A stretch of DNA of 64,000 nucleotides from Talaromyces rugulosus (taxonomy: Eukaryota; Ascomycota; Eurotiomycetes; Eurotiales; Trichocomaceae): NCBI RefSeq assembly GCF_013368755.1, contig NC_049565.1, forward strand, positions 4,960,001-5,024,000, in the 5' to 3' direction. A program made the position numbers and the translations under genes. The notes beneath the pieces are model-generated. The model had not been told where the DNA came from. It made no database searches and worked only from the letters and a program-made list of their open reading frames with translations. This document shows positions 23,102 through 33,700 of this stretch, in pieces; position 1 is the stretch's first letter; the number at the start of each line of letters is the position of its first letter.

Positions 23102-24771
23102 TCAGATATTGACACCCATCAGTCCAACCCAATGACGGAACTTCTCAGGTGATATTAGAACCGGTTTTCCATATGCACGCTTGGCAGACAGGTCAACGTC
23201 AACTATATCTCGATGCCAGTCCTCTGCTGTATCCAGGATGGAGTGAGCGACCGATAAACTGGCCATCATACTACCAGCGCGAATATCGGTCTGTCGTGAA
23301 CTTCGGATCGTCAAAATCTGACCTGCGATTTCTAGCGATTCGGGTTCTAGAAGATATCCTAGGGTTCGGTCGAGTGCAACCAGCATTCGATTAGTCATCA
23401 GAACACAGGCTTGATACGTGACTAGGATTTGTGGCCATAGGTAGGGGCCGTCAGTCATCGGAGATGATGTTTTATCTTCCATCTCGTTAGGTATATTTTT
23501 GCTCCACCTGTGATACCATGTCGACAGAGCCTCTCGTCTCGTGTAAACTTTCCGGACTAGTGTTTCGTACAGCACACCATCGTGTTCATCGGGGTTCATA
23601 ACTATAGTAATACAATCGCTGAAAAGACCAGTGAGCTCAATGAGACTCTCGTATAACGAGATGACCCTCTCACTACGATCAGAAAATTGACTGTTTGGGG
23701 AAATAGCAGATTGCAAAGTAGACATCCAGGCATCTTGCTCGAGAAAGCAGTGTTTGCTATCAAAATATGATTCTGTTGTCTATGGACCTGGGTTAGCATT
23801 CGGATTTAAAATAAAGAAAAAGAAGTTAATTCAACTCACAATAATCCCCATCTGGCCAATCAAGAGAGACATTTCAAACTCAGTCGTAAACATCTCAGGG
23901 CCACGGTGCTCGATTAACAAAGCGGCGCCCCGGGTATGTTGAAGCCAAGCTTTATCGATGTCATTAGTCAAGTACTATGAGGAGCTGTGTGTCAGTAGAA
24001 TGGCCCAGACCCTCTAGATCATGATGTACTCACTTCAAAAAGACAGAGCAGTTCGGTCGCACACAAAGTCTCTGCAGAAAGTGATCTCTCCGGATCGTTA
24101 ATAGCCTGTTGAAGACTGTTCAATGCACGCATGTACAATGAGAGAGTCTTCTGCTTCGAGGAAGATTGACTATGCAATGCGTGAAACGCAGCGACAACGC
24201 ATTGAACTGCATGGTCTAGGGCAACTTCATGCCCCAATCGACAAGGAACATGAGTCACATACGAAGCTTCTTCTCCAAGTGAGGGCAGGATGAACCGTAA
24301 TAAATTAGAAGAGAGATACTCTCTAGCCGCACGGCCGATATGTACCGATGTCAACGGGGCTAGTAGCAACAATTCTGCACCCTCTACAGTTCCATTGAAC
24401 CGTGGCAGGGTCAATCGGTAAGGCGGAACCCTATCTATGGCTCTATCTGAGGAGCCAGTTTCCTCCGCAGTTTCTCTATTATGAACCGAGGTAGGTACAG
24501 TATCCCGCTTTCTTCGACGGTCTTTATGCATATTAGTCGCGAACGAAGAGACTGTTTCTGTTTGAAAACGCGTCTCGAAATCATTTCGATATCCGGGACA
24601 TGACCGTCCGGATCGGAGACAGCAGAGACACGAAGGACGCGTTAGATCGCACTTTGGTATAGTTAAATATATGCATTTTTTTTCCCTCATGGATTGATAA
24701 GATAACTGTACCTTGCGTCGTCGCACCCTACATTCATGACAGTCCCGACTAGGTCTCCCGACATTTGGCAT
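23102..24771 (-). CDS. Zn2Cys6 transcription factor
   Basis: This is a fungal-specific regulator. Exon 1 (24771-24712, 20 codons) ends in the first half of the zinc cluster, CHECRVRRRK, and exon 2 (from 24651) continues CDLTRPSCLCCLRSGRSC, giving C-x2-C-x6-C-x6-C-x2-C-x6-C. Further introns lie after CLFE (about 24030) and after GQMGII (about 23835). The middle region (AELLCLFE, DKAWLQHTRGAALLIEHRGPE, CFLEQDAW) matches the fungal TF domain found with such clusters, and the protein ends GLMGVNI. Total about 490 residues. The start MPNVGRPSRDC is chosen because it directly precedes the cluster. The target genes are unknown; nearest neighbours are spacer on one side and the hydroxylase gene 1.3 kb away. 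Confidence 0.88.
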
Positions 24772-25733
24772 TGCGTTGATGGTTGAAGAAGAGTTAACAA
24801 TGGCTTGAGATGGATCAATTAATAATTGAGGTACGTATAAATAGTTATCGAAACGACCCCTGGGAGCGGCTGAGTTCGTCCGGACAACACATATTGTTGA
24901 CGTTGCTAATAATAAATGAAGTTCCAATGTGCCAAATTTTGAGATCGGCTAACTCAATGCCCGGAAAGGATCCGTTAAGCGCGACTACGCAAGCACTATC
25001 ACCTTAACTGGGCTATTATTAGAGACAGACCGGCCATATCAATAACCATGTTATTTCCGCCTTGTGTGCCCAAGGTTACGGTGGTATGAGTTGCTGTAAG
25101 CCAACTGCATTTCAGCCTCAAAATGGAAGGCGGTGAGAACGGCAGTCGGTATTTTATTATAATAATATAATTGTAATAGTGGAGCTTCGCTCCACGATTA
25201 TTATAAAAATCCATAATAATTCATATAATTCTAAATATATTGCTTTTTATATATAGAATATATAGTACAGTAGGGGGCCACATGCAATCAGTGTTGGTTT
25301 GAAGTAACTCCGGCGACTAAACCAATCTAATAATAGAAAAACCTCTGGCTGCTTTAAATGTGATAATTTAACTATTAATAATCAATATTGTATTTCTACG
25401 TAATCTTTACTTCTAATTGTAACATATAATATTAAACGAATAAAGTGGCAAGATAAATAATAGAATGTAGAATAGTGTAAACGCTCGCTATTAGTGCATA
25501 CTTAAAGTTTTTGACGTCGACATGTCTGACACGACACAGGCCAACATGACCTTGAAGACTTGATGAGTTATCCATTTTAGCTCGCATTTCTTCAGCCCTT
25601 CAGCCCTTCAGCCCTGCGGTGGAGACTATAAATCACGTGCGCTGAATTCCTGCCTGATCTCTTAGGCACCGGAACTGCTAACAGTCCAAGTCAAAGCAAA
25701 TTTTTATCTATACTATATTACAATAGTGTACGA

Positions 25734-25793
<60 letters not shown>

Positions 25794-26057
25794 CAAGGAC
25801 TGGCTGGAGATGGGGGTGCTATAAGCTTTTGTTTTGCATTCACGATATTCTCTCCATTCTCGCTGGATTAAAAGCATAATAATCGCTACGATCAGAATCA
25901 GAGATTTGCAATAAACGCCACTTTAAATCCTCTCTCTAGAAAGGGCACTAGCAAATCCAGGCGACTGACTAGACCGAGGCTTTACCATCTTCCCTTATGT
26001 ACGGTAGGTAGTCACTGCCTATCATATCCACATGGGCGTTAACCCAATATAGTGACT
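24772..26057. other. AT-rich spacer with a microsatellite
   Basis: This holds the regulator's promoter, AT-rich sequence (25140-25500), three copies of the word cttcagcc at 25592-25616, and the GATT microsatellite. No gene is seen. Confidence 0.5.
25734..25793 (+). repeat. Perfect GATT tetranucleotide microsatellite
   Basis: About fifteen uninterrupted copies of GATT (ATTG register), roughly 60 bases. Such a tract should vary in length between strains. Confidence 0.95.
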
Positions 26058-27035
26058 TCACTTGCTCATAGTGTTGCTAGCCAATCGCTCAAGAATGAGG
26101 GATCTGGCCTTTTCTTCGTCACCCCCAACTCGCAATTTCGCCTCCTCAAGAGTCCTTACGTATTTTCGGTTTGTCTGGTGGAAACCGTCAAGCAACCCAG
26201 TTGGTCCAAAGTTCTCATCAAACGCGAAATGATGAAAATCATGTTGAAGATTGGACGGCAGCCAGGGGATGTTGTACCCGGAATGCGTACAGATCGTGCC
26301 GAATTCCAGTAGCAGAAAAGTAAAGGTCGCCTGGGACCAGTGATGTGGAACCAGCAGTGTGCCAAGGGCGTTCGGCAACAGGTTTGAAAATATATGCTCA
26401 GTCACGGTGCAATACGTCGAGGCGAGTCCGACAGGGGCAGTGAATTCATGATGCTGTTTGTGGAAAGTCGCATAGAGCGATTTGGAGTGAAAAGTCCGAT
26501 GGATATAGTAAAACCCCACTTCGGTGCAGAGGATATCAAACAGGGCAGTGGCGATTGTCTCTAATGGCGATGGTAAAGCTGCGGGGTGGACTGGCTTCAG
26601 CGGACTCGTCAACGCATTCAAATATATCACAGGCAAAGCCACGAGAACTTGGTTTCGCAGTGAGATGAGAGCAATTCGGCTGTAGGATCGACCATCAACC
26701 CGGATGAACGGCTGTGTTTTATATTTGAAAAGCCACCGCGGCCAAGCAGTCAAGTCTGGGATAGCAAAGACGGCCGACCATGCCCAGAAAAACACCGAGG
26801 TGACCACAAATGTGCCCCAGACATTGACGTTGTAGATGCCGTACTGCTGATCAATATACTGGTAGAATCTGTGGCCAGTAGCCGACTGATTGAAGGCAAC
26901 AAATGCTCCGATTAGAGCAACATTCATCGAGAGGGAGCGCAGCCTTGTGTTTGCCAGGGCAGTCGTTGAGTATACCCAGCGCTGGCTCTGGGGGATTGTT
27001 TTGCCAGCGAGGTCTTTAGCTGTGGTCTGCATCAT
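26058..27035 (-). CDS. Fatty acid hydroxylase / sterol desaturase superfamily membrane enzyme
   Basis: This is a non-haem di-iron oxygenase of the endoplasmic reticulum. A single exon codes 325 residues. Three histidine boxes are present in the right order: HRTFH (about residue 177), HKQHH (about 191) and HDFHH (about 263), plus other conserved His in VTEH and THSGYNIPW. At least four hydrophobic segments are seen. The layout resembles C-4 methylsterol oxidase (Erg25)-like proteins, but several fungal members act on other lipids or in secondary metabolism, so the substrate is open. The basic end lacks an obvious KKxx retrieval signal. It is divergent from the SAT4-type gene and shares its 630-base promoter region. 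Confidence 0.88.
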   Translation of the reverse strand: MMQTTAKDLAGKTIPQSQRWVYSTTALANTRLRSLSMNVALIGAFVAFNQSATGHRFYQYIDQQYGIYNVNVWGTFVVTSVFFWAWSAVFAIPDLTAWPRWLFKYKTQPFIRVDGRSYSRIALISLRNQVLVALPVIYLNALTSPLKPVHPAALPSPLETIATALFDILCTEVGFYYIHRTFHSKSLYATFHKQHHEFTAPVGLASTYCTVTEHIFSNLLPNALGTLLVPHHWSQATFTFLLLEFGTICTHSGYNIPWLPSNLQHDFHHFAFDENFGPTGLLDGFHQTNRKYVRTLEEAKLRVGGDEEKARSLILERLASNTMSK

Positions 27036-27665
27036 TGCTTAGCCGCTTTTATCCTTCTCATAGTAGTCACACTTTTGTTACCAGCGTAGCCATCTGGTGT
27101 ATCCCACGCTGATATAAAAACAGTCGGGCATTTTCAGCTGCCTCGGCACACGGTGACGACCCACTTATGCTGCAGCTAATATGTCGATCTGTGGTGATAC
27201 GAGATGAGATGGCGAGAAAAACATCGCGGGGAAATCCTTGTTAATTCGGGAGTCGGTTCTCGGACAACATAAGTTACATAACAGACAGACCCCCTCAAGA
27301 AAACGGGCCACTCACCGCGAGAGCGCTGGACCAATATTCTCCCCTGTAGAGGATGAATTAGCTCGTGCGCGGCGCCATGCGGGGAACGCAGGGACGTTAG
27401 CAGGCGAATTATAACCGGTTTTCGACCCAAATCCCGAGCAGAAATGTTGTGTCCGGACTCCGGAAACGTCCATCCCCACTAGCGAGGCATTATCAAGATC
27501 ATTATTGATTGATCCGATGCGAATTTCTCCACAGTTTGCTTGGACCTTCAGAACCAAATTATGCGCGTCGAACATAGACCTAGACAAAAAAAAATGATAA
27601 TACAACAATCTTGATATTCGCGCTTTCCGCTATGTCTCTGCAGGTTGCAGGGCTGGAGAGGAATA
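27036..27665. promoter_or_regulatory. Shared divergent promoter region
   Basis: This lies between the hydroxylase gene (minus) and the SAT4-type gene (plus). It contains a palindromic word tccggactccgga near 27453 and CGG-N4-CGG (cggttctcgg, near 27252), triplets of the kind bound by Zn2Cys6 factors. Binding is not shown by the sequence alone. Confidence 0.35.
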
Positions 27666-28898
27666 ATGGCAAGCGGTAGTCATGCAATCATTATCGTGAC
27701 CGCCGTATTTCTGGCCTTGTCACTCTTCGCCGTGTGCCTCCGGTGTTTTGTGCGTTTGTACGTGGTCAAGTCCTTTGGCCGCGACGATGGCCTGATGGTG
27801 GTGGCTGCGGTAGGTAACCTGCTTGACTTTCTTCGTCCATGTTCTGATAAATTCAGGTTTCCAACATCGTCTTTGCTGCGTTTGGTATTTTCGGTGCTGT
27901 ACACGGCATGGGCAAGACGCAGAGTTATCTGTTGCAGCATCCAGACGATGTCCGTCTGGGCTTACTGGTAGGGAGGCTCCATTGTACATGTATATCGACG
28001 ACATACACTAACGTCCATTGATCTCGATCAGGGATGGCTACTAGGCCAAATATTCTATGTAATCACCTGCACCCTCGCCCGTCTGTCCATCGCAATCACA
28101 CTTCTCCGAATTACCGTTAAGCGCGTCCACAAGCTTATTCTATACGCCGTTATTGTTCTCTCAACCGCTGTCGGGATCGTATTTCTCTTTTTCACCATTT
28201 TCCAGTGTAGTCCAGTGGACTACTACTGGAACCGGCGTACCATGCCACACGGCCACTGTATGAATATGAATTCGCTGCTTGGGGTGGTCTACATGTACAG
28301 CGGAGTGGCAGCCGCTTGTGATTTCACCATGGGAATCTTACCGGTATTCATTATTTGGAATCTACAGATGAGTCGACGCATCAAAGTGGCCATTTCCGGA
28401 ATCCTAGGCATTGCGTGTGTGTATGTACCTTCCCAAATCTTCGGCTTTGAGAATTTTCTTATATTCTAATGGGAACATCCTCCAGCGCAAGCACGGCCGT
28501 CATCGTCCGCATCCCATTTTTACACTATGCCGCCAGCCCCGATTTTCTGCGTTCGTCCCCCTCCTTTAGTATTTTGATTTCCGTGAGATCTGACTATATT
28601 AGATACAACAACTCAGGTATCAATCTGGTCCAATATCGAGGCAAGTCTCGGCATTATCGCGGGGAGTCTCATTGTGATGCGGCCCCTTTTTCGAGTCTTC
28701 GCATCTAATACCGCCTCTTCACGGACTCGACCAAATTCCTACACAATCTTGAGGAGTAATCGACCGCACATTGAACTTGGGGCGTATAATATCGACACTG
28801 GCAATAATAATAACTTGCATTGTGCTGCGAGCCGATCCCAAACGAGCTTCTGCAGGGATTCTGCAATGCAACAAGTTCAAATGGCTGTTGTAAGATAA
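27666..28898 (+). CDS. SAT4-type integral membrane protein (fungal rhodopsin-like domain)
   Basis: This is a seven-helix plasma-membrane protein family (Pth11-like/SAT4), some members of which act in surface sensing or lie in metabolite clusters; molecular function is mostly unknown. Exons 27666-27809, 27857-27967, 28032-28420, 28486-28550 and 28603-28898 give 334 residues. Family patterns are FGRDDGLMVVAA, GMGKTQ, a cysteine-bearing TCTLARLSIAITLLRI, FQCSPVDYYW, CMNMNSLL, FTMGILPVFIIWNLQMSRRIKVA, and DFL...VSIWSNIEASLGIIAGSL with RPLFR. The fourth donor (gttcgt) is weak but only it gives the expected DFL-to-IWSNIE join. The short C-terminal tail is polar and Asn-rich. The family call is secure. 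Confidence 0.85.
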
Positions 28899-29046
28899 GG
28901 ATCTTTGATTTGTATTATTAATTATACCAGGGGTATTGTTATTTTATTCACTAATGTAATATAAGCTATTAATTTGAAATGAGGACTGACAGAAAGAAAT
29001 TTATTGTCTTGAATTGGGTTCTTCTCCCATAAAGTTTAACTGGTTT

Positions 29047-30822
29047 CTATTGGGTCCAATAAACCCTGCCTTCATATGGCTCTAGGTTGTCTCCGTCTAC
29101 CCTTCCGATATTTGTGCTGATGGCTAACTCTAAAGTGTGCGATTGACAGTCTTCGGGGAGAAATATCTTCTGCCGCACGCCTGAAAAATTAAGACAAACG
29201 AGAGCTTTCTTGACCTCCTTCGTTTCACCTAATGAGGGGTTCGCATTATCGTCAAGGGACTTTGTGTAGGTAAAGAGAGCGGTGTTTTCATGATCATATT
29301 CCGTGAACCGCCCGTAGATGAAGAGGTTCTTATGGGTTTTCCGGAAACGAAGCAGGCGCTTCCAAAACTGTAAGGGGCTGGTGTCGTCGTTAATCTGCTT
29401 CTCAACGTTTATCTCGCGATAGTTGTCGTGAACTCGCATCCAGGGATTCCCTACTGAGAAGCCCGCGTTCAACGAGTCGTTCCACTGCATCGGAGTTCGG
29501 GCATGGTCTCGCGCGAGATACGCAATTCCATCCATAGCAGCACTCATTTCTTTAGGGTCATTCTTGGTTTTTTCCTTCATCAAGGCAAAGAAATTGCGAG
29601 TTTCCAGGTCCTTGTATTCCTCCAGCGGCCAGTCGCGCGGGATATTGACCATGCCGATCTCTTGACCTTGGTAAATGAAGAGGGTCCCAGTCAAAGTAGT
29701 CAACATCAATGCCAGCATTTTTGAAGATTGCGCGCGGTACTCGGGAGCATCTGAAGCAAATCGGGAGATGGATCGAGCGCTGTCATGGTTCTCGGCAAAC
29801 GAGGTCGTCCACATATCTGTGTCTTGAATGAAGCACTGCCATTTGGCGAGTGCTGTCTTAACATCCCGAAGATCGAATGGTTCGGGGATGTACTTGCGAA
29901 TAGTTCCCATTCCAGTGTATACCATGTCGAAATGAAAGACCATGTTGAGTTCGTGCTCCCTAGCACTGACGTATCGCAAGATTTCTTTCGCATCAGGTGT
30001 GCAGGGAAGTTCACCAACAGTCATAACGTCCCCATATGGATCCATGGCTTCGCGGACCATCTCTTTGAGGTATTCATGTATCCGGGGTCCATTGCAGAAC
30101 AGTGGATAGGCGAACTGCCATGGACTGCTGGGGTCTGTAATAGGGGCATCAGGAAACTCTGCTGGTTTACTGTACTTGTTGACGGTATCTACGCGGAAGC
30201 CATCTACACCCTTATCCAGCCAGAAGCGGATTGCTGAGTTGTAGATTGCTTTGCGCGTCTCTGCATTATCCCAGTTAAAGTCCGGTTGCTCTTTCGCAAA
30301 ATAGTGGAGATAATATTCTTCGGTTCTTTGATCCCATTCCCAGACACTACCGCCAAAGCTGGCCCGCCAGTTGTTTGGGGGTTGTCGGTTTCCCTTGGAA
30401 TCATAAGTAGGAGGACGCCAAATATACCAATCTCGCTTCGGATTATCTCTCGAGCTGCGAGATTCTTGGAACCAGGCATGCTGGTCAGAGCAGTGATTGA
30501 TGACTAGATCGAGAATCAATTTCATGCCCCTTTGGTGAAGCGCGTCGATCAACTCGTCCATATCGGCGAGGTTGCCGAAAGGTTCGTGGACATCTTCATA
30601 GTCGGAGATATCATACCCCATGTCTACCTGGGGGCTTTTGAACATCGGTGAGAGCCAAACCACATCAACCCCGAGATCTTTGATGTAGTCCAATTTAGAG
30701 ACTAGACCTTGTATATCACCTATACCATCACCCTTGGAGTCCTTGAAACTGGCAGGGTAGACCTGATAGACTACAGCCTCCTTCCACCAAGGCTGATGGC
30801 TCACCGAAGCCATTATAGCCAT
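29047..30822 (-). CDS. Intracellular maltase / alpha-glucosidase (GH13)
   Basis: It hydrolyses maltose and related alpha-glucosides inside the cell. A single exon codes 591 residues, the normal length, with no signal peptide. The start WWKEAVVYQVYPASFKD, the nucleophile Asp in GFRVDTVN (about residue 218), the acid/base Glu in TVGELP, and the stabiliser Asp in AENHDSARS are all present, along with DLVINHCSDQHAWF and ARTPMQWNDS. Position +1 loops are those of oligo-1,6/maltase-type enzymes. A second ATG nine bases later (MASVSH) is equally possible. Fungal maltases are often next to a Zn2Cys6 activator and a maltose permease; here a regulator follows at 31.7 kb, but no sugar permease is seen in the window. 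Confidence 0.95.
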   Translation of the reverse strand: MAIMASVSHQPWWKEAVVYQVYPASFKDSKGDGIGDIQGLVSKLDYIKDLGVDVVWLSPMFKSPQVDMGYDISDYEDVHEPFGNLADMDELIDALHQRGMKLILDLVINHCSDQHAWFQESRSSRDNPKRDWYIWRPPTYDSKGNRQPPNNWRASFGGSVWEWDQRTEEYYLHYFAKEQPDFNWDNAETRKAIYNSAIRFWLDKGVDGFRVDTVNKYSKPAEFPDAPITDPSSPWQFAYPLFCNGPRIHEYLKEMVREAMDPYGDVMTVGELPCTPDAKEILRYVSAREHELNMVFHFDMVYTGMGTIRKYIPEPFDLRDVKTALAKWQCFIQDTDMWTTSFAENHDSARSISRFASDAPEYRAQSSKMLALMLTTLTGTLFIYQGQEIGMVNIPRDWPLEEYKDLETRNFFALMKEKTKNDPKEMSAAMDGIAYLARDHARTPMQWNDSLNAGFSVGNPWMRVHDNYREINVEKQINDDTSPLQFWKRLLRFRKTHKNLFIYGRFTEYDHENTALFTYTKSLDDNANPSLGETKEVKKALVCLNFSGVRQKIFLPEDCQSHTLELAISTNIGRVDGDNLEPYEGRVYWTQ

Positions 30823-31687
30823 TATCTAAGGATCTCGAGATACCAGGATCAAAGTGGCAGCGACAATGATGGAGAATGAGCAAATCTGCTTGCCGGATTA
30901 TGGTAAAAAAAAAAGTTTCTTTTTATCGGAATTCGAGACCCCGTTTGAGCCACAGTCTAATCGGCTTCCCTGTAGGTTTAATTTAGGACCGGACCTGGTA
31001 GAGTAACACGTCAAGCTGGGGAAAAAAAGAAAAAAGAGAAATTCTGGTCGATATCTACCTAATGCGGCGATTATGAGAATCAAATATATCAAGATGATTG
31101 GCCCAGCCGACGTAAACTTGGTTCATCAAGTTATAACTTGGATGTCGCCTCCACTTATGTAGACCCACCGCTGAGTCAAGAATCTTAGCTCGGGAATACG
31201 AATCAGCGCAGTCCAGCCTAGTCTGTCGGCCCAATTATGCGAGTAGATATGTTGCTGATCTGTCAATGGCTACGCTCCTCGTATAGCAAATAAGGCCCCG
31301 TAATTTTCTACTCCATTTTGATGCCTGACAGAACTACATGCTCTTGTACTTCCCAGCACAAGAAACTGCCTAATTCCAACGAATTTTTAACAACCTTGGT
31401 CACGGTTCACTCGACCGATATGGAATAGGTGTTCTCAGGAAACTGTTCGAATTTGTAGATAACAGAAGAGTGAGTCAAAGGGTGGTTACAGACCATTTGC
31501 CATCTTATACGGGATATGCAGCATTCGGTAAGGCTTTCTCGCATGCAGACGGCCGTTCGGCAAAGGGTGGAGGTTTTGGAATACGAACTATGTAGACCTA
31601 TTCGCTGCTATTTAATTTAATCCCTAATGCAGTGGCTCAGATGACAAATTTTTGGACAAAAAACAGTCTAATTGATTCGTACTTATA
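30823..31687. other. Spacer: promoter of the maltase gene
   Basis: 865 bases between the maltase start and the end of the next regulator gene. An A-rich tract (30903-30915, and around 31020-31040) and a CGG-N5-CGG word (cggccgttcgg, near 31549) are present. I find no CGG-N8-CGG site of the AmyR type. No gene is seen. Confidence 0.45.
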
Positions 31688-33513
31688 TCAATATCCATTA
31701 CTGTCTTGCTGTCGCCCCATGTGGCTCCATGAGTGGATGAAACACCATGCCAACTCTTCATTTTTGTCCAGTTCCATGTGCCTTGTTCTTTTGTCTAAAA
31801 GCAAATCGTTGGTCACACTTGCATGTCTCCATATGTCATTGACATCAGAAGGAAAGATTATAGTCTCACACCCGTCCATCAAATCTTCAACCCTTGCAAT
31901 GCTTTCTTCAACAACGTGTTCAAACCTGTGAAGAATATTTGTCGCATCTGCCCATTGCTGAGATACAGACCGTAGTACATGGCTGATGTTTTGAACGCCA
32001 GTCCACAAAGGACTGAGTCGTACTGCGGCCGCATTTGTTGCGTATTGCTGGTCTTTACAACGAACAATTTCTTGGTAAGAGTATATTAGTGCAATTCCGG
32101 TAGTGAAAGCCCATTCCGCAGAGGCGGCGAGATCTAACATCTCTTCAGTACAGTCTCGCTGGATTTGTGCGAATTCAAGTGAATAGTTCCACAAGTGTAA
32201 TAAATGCTCTGGAGATCTTTTTTTGAGTGCTTGGCATGGGCGGTATAGGAGAATCGTTGCATGATAAAATTCCCTCCTAAGTGATCGTATCAAATTAATA
32301 GAATTAATTTGTATGTTTTGCTGGTCCCATGTGGCCAGTCTTGTGGCAAGGCGTTCAACCGAATCCAGGGAAACTTCGGAGTTTGTATGTAGTTGATCAA
32401 AGATAGCTGATTGCAGCTGGATGATTCTGCATTTTTGCGCGTGATACAGTGAATCTTCTTCAGAAACATGTAGTTTCCAGCCCGCATCTGTCAAGGCACA
32501 TGGTACCGACCTAGCAATGCAAAAGGAACAGTCGAAGTTGTATATGGTCCAACGCAATCTTCTGCTAACCTGCTGCGTCTCATCATTTGTCTCAACATTC
32601 CGATGTGATTGAAGATCAACGCACATTCGTACACCGGCGTTGATAAGATAGCTGACATGTACATCAGACGGATTCAGCATTCCATACTGTATCAAAAAGA
32701 GTAGTCCTTGAATGGTTTCTATCAGCGTTTCGGAATTTACCAGATAGTTGCCAAAGAGACGAAAAGCGCGTCGGAAAAGAGTCCTGGCGGTTGAATTTAA
32801 TATAGAATAGCCCCTTTGAGAAAGAGAAGCAGTTGCAATGGCCATGATCATAAGAACATTAAAGCAGGCCGTGTTATAGTCACTATGATATGCCCCAACT
32901 TCTCTTGATGAAGAATAAACTAGATCAAATTGGGTCCGGATTGACTGTGTGGAAATAAAAGGCGTAGTCACGGCGTGAATGTGCTCGAGATAGTACCCAC
33001 TCAACATCGAACCGATATCTTCCTGTGGAAGAGACAGCTCCGTCTCTTGCGCTTCAGCTTCAGAAAGGTTAACAGCGCAAGTAGAGGCAATGATGATTTG
33101 TGACAGAGGAAGACCACATCGCAATTTTGAGGGCAACTCCAGCGATGTTGCGTCGACCTCATCCACTAATTTAGTAAAATCTGCACTTTCTTCTTCATCA
33201 AGTTCTTCTCCGGATAGATGACCCGTTAAACGCTCTTGTAAAACCCGAAGTCTCCGTTTCAAATACCCCGTGTAATCTCGATCTTGCCCATGCTGTTGGG
33301 TGCCTAGAGAGCATGTGTCTGCTCTATCAAGTCTGATGCAAGAAGAGCAAGCCGGTGTAAGACTATCGCACTATATATATTTTGAGCATTACAATGGGGA
33401 ATAATACGGATGGTCGAACACACCTTGAGCTTGCGCGCTCGGCAAAAGGAACATGCAAGTTGCTTTTGCTTTAGACGAAGGGGAACTGTTTCGCGGGGCC
33501 ATGAATGCGACAT
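31688..33513 (-). CDS. Zn2Cys6 transcription factor (fungal TF domain), possible sugar regulator
   Basis: Exons 33513-33424 and 33370-31688 give 590 residues. The zinc cluster is split by the intron: ACSFCRARKLK at the end of exon 1 and CDSLTPACSSCIRLDRADTC at the start of exon 2, so C-x2-C-x6-C-x6-C-x2-C-x8-C. A short coiled-coil-like stretch (KRRLRVLQERL) follows. The middle matches the fungal TF homology region (ISTQSIRTQFDLVYSS, RTLFRRAFRLFGNYL, RRLRWTIYNFDCSFCIARSVPCAL). The order maltase-regulator on the same strand, and the habit of fungal MAL loci to pair enzyme and activator, suggest it may control the maltase; this is inference. ATG 33513 lies 20 residues before the cluster. Confidence 0.9.
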
Positions 33514-33700
33514 GTCCAAGAATTGTTCGAAGCACAGAGAAGAGAGCGCGATGAGGAAGAGACGGAGGCGCCGAAGAGCAAAGTGGGGATAATCGTTCCT
33601 ATGTAGGGTTAGCGTGTACTCTCCTAACAGTAATTGCTTCGGCGCCTCCGTCCCCTTGCTTCCAACATCAACAGCGTTGAATACGGAAGCATAGAGGGCT
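33514..33700. promoter_or_regulatory. Short divergent promoter between two Zn2Cys6 genes, with a 16-bp inverted repeat
   Basis: Only 187 bases separate the two divergent regulator start codons. The word gacggaggcgccgaag at 33561-33576 recurs as its exact reverse complement at 33637-33652, 60 bases away. Each arm contains CGG-N5-CCG (cggaggcgccg), the type of paired triplet bound by Zn2Cys6 dimers. Probable operator; binding factor unknown. Confidence 0.6.
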
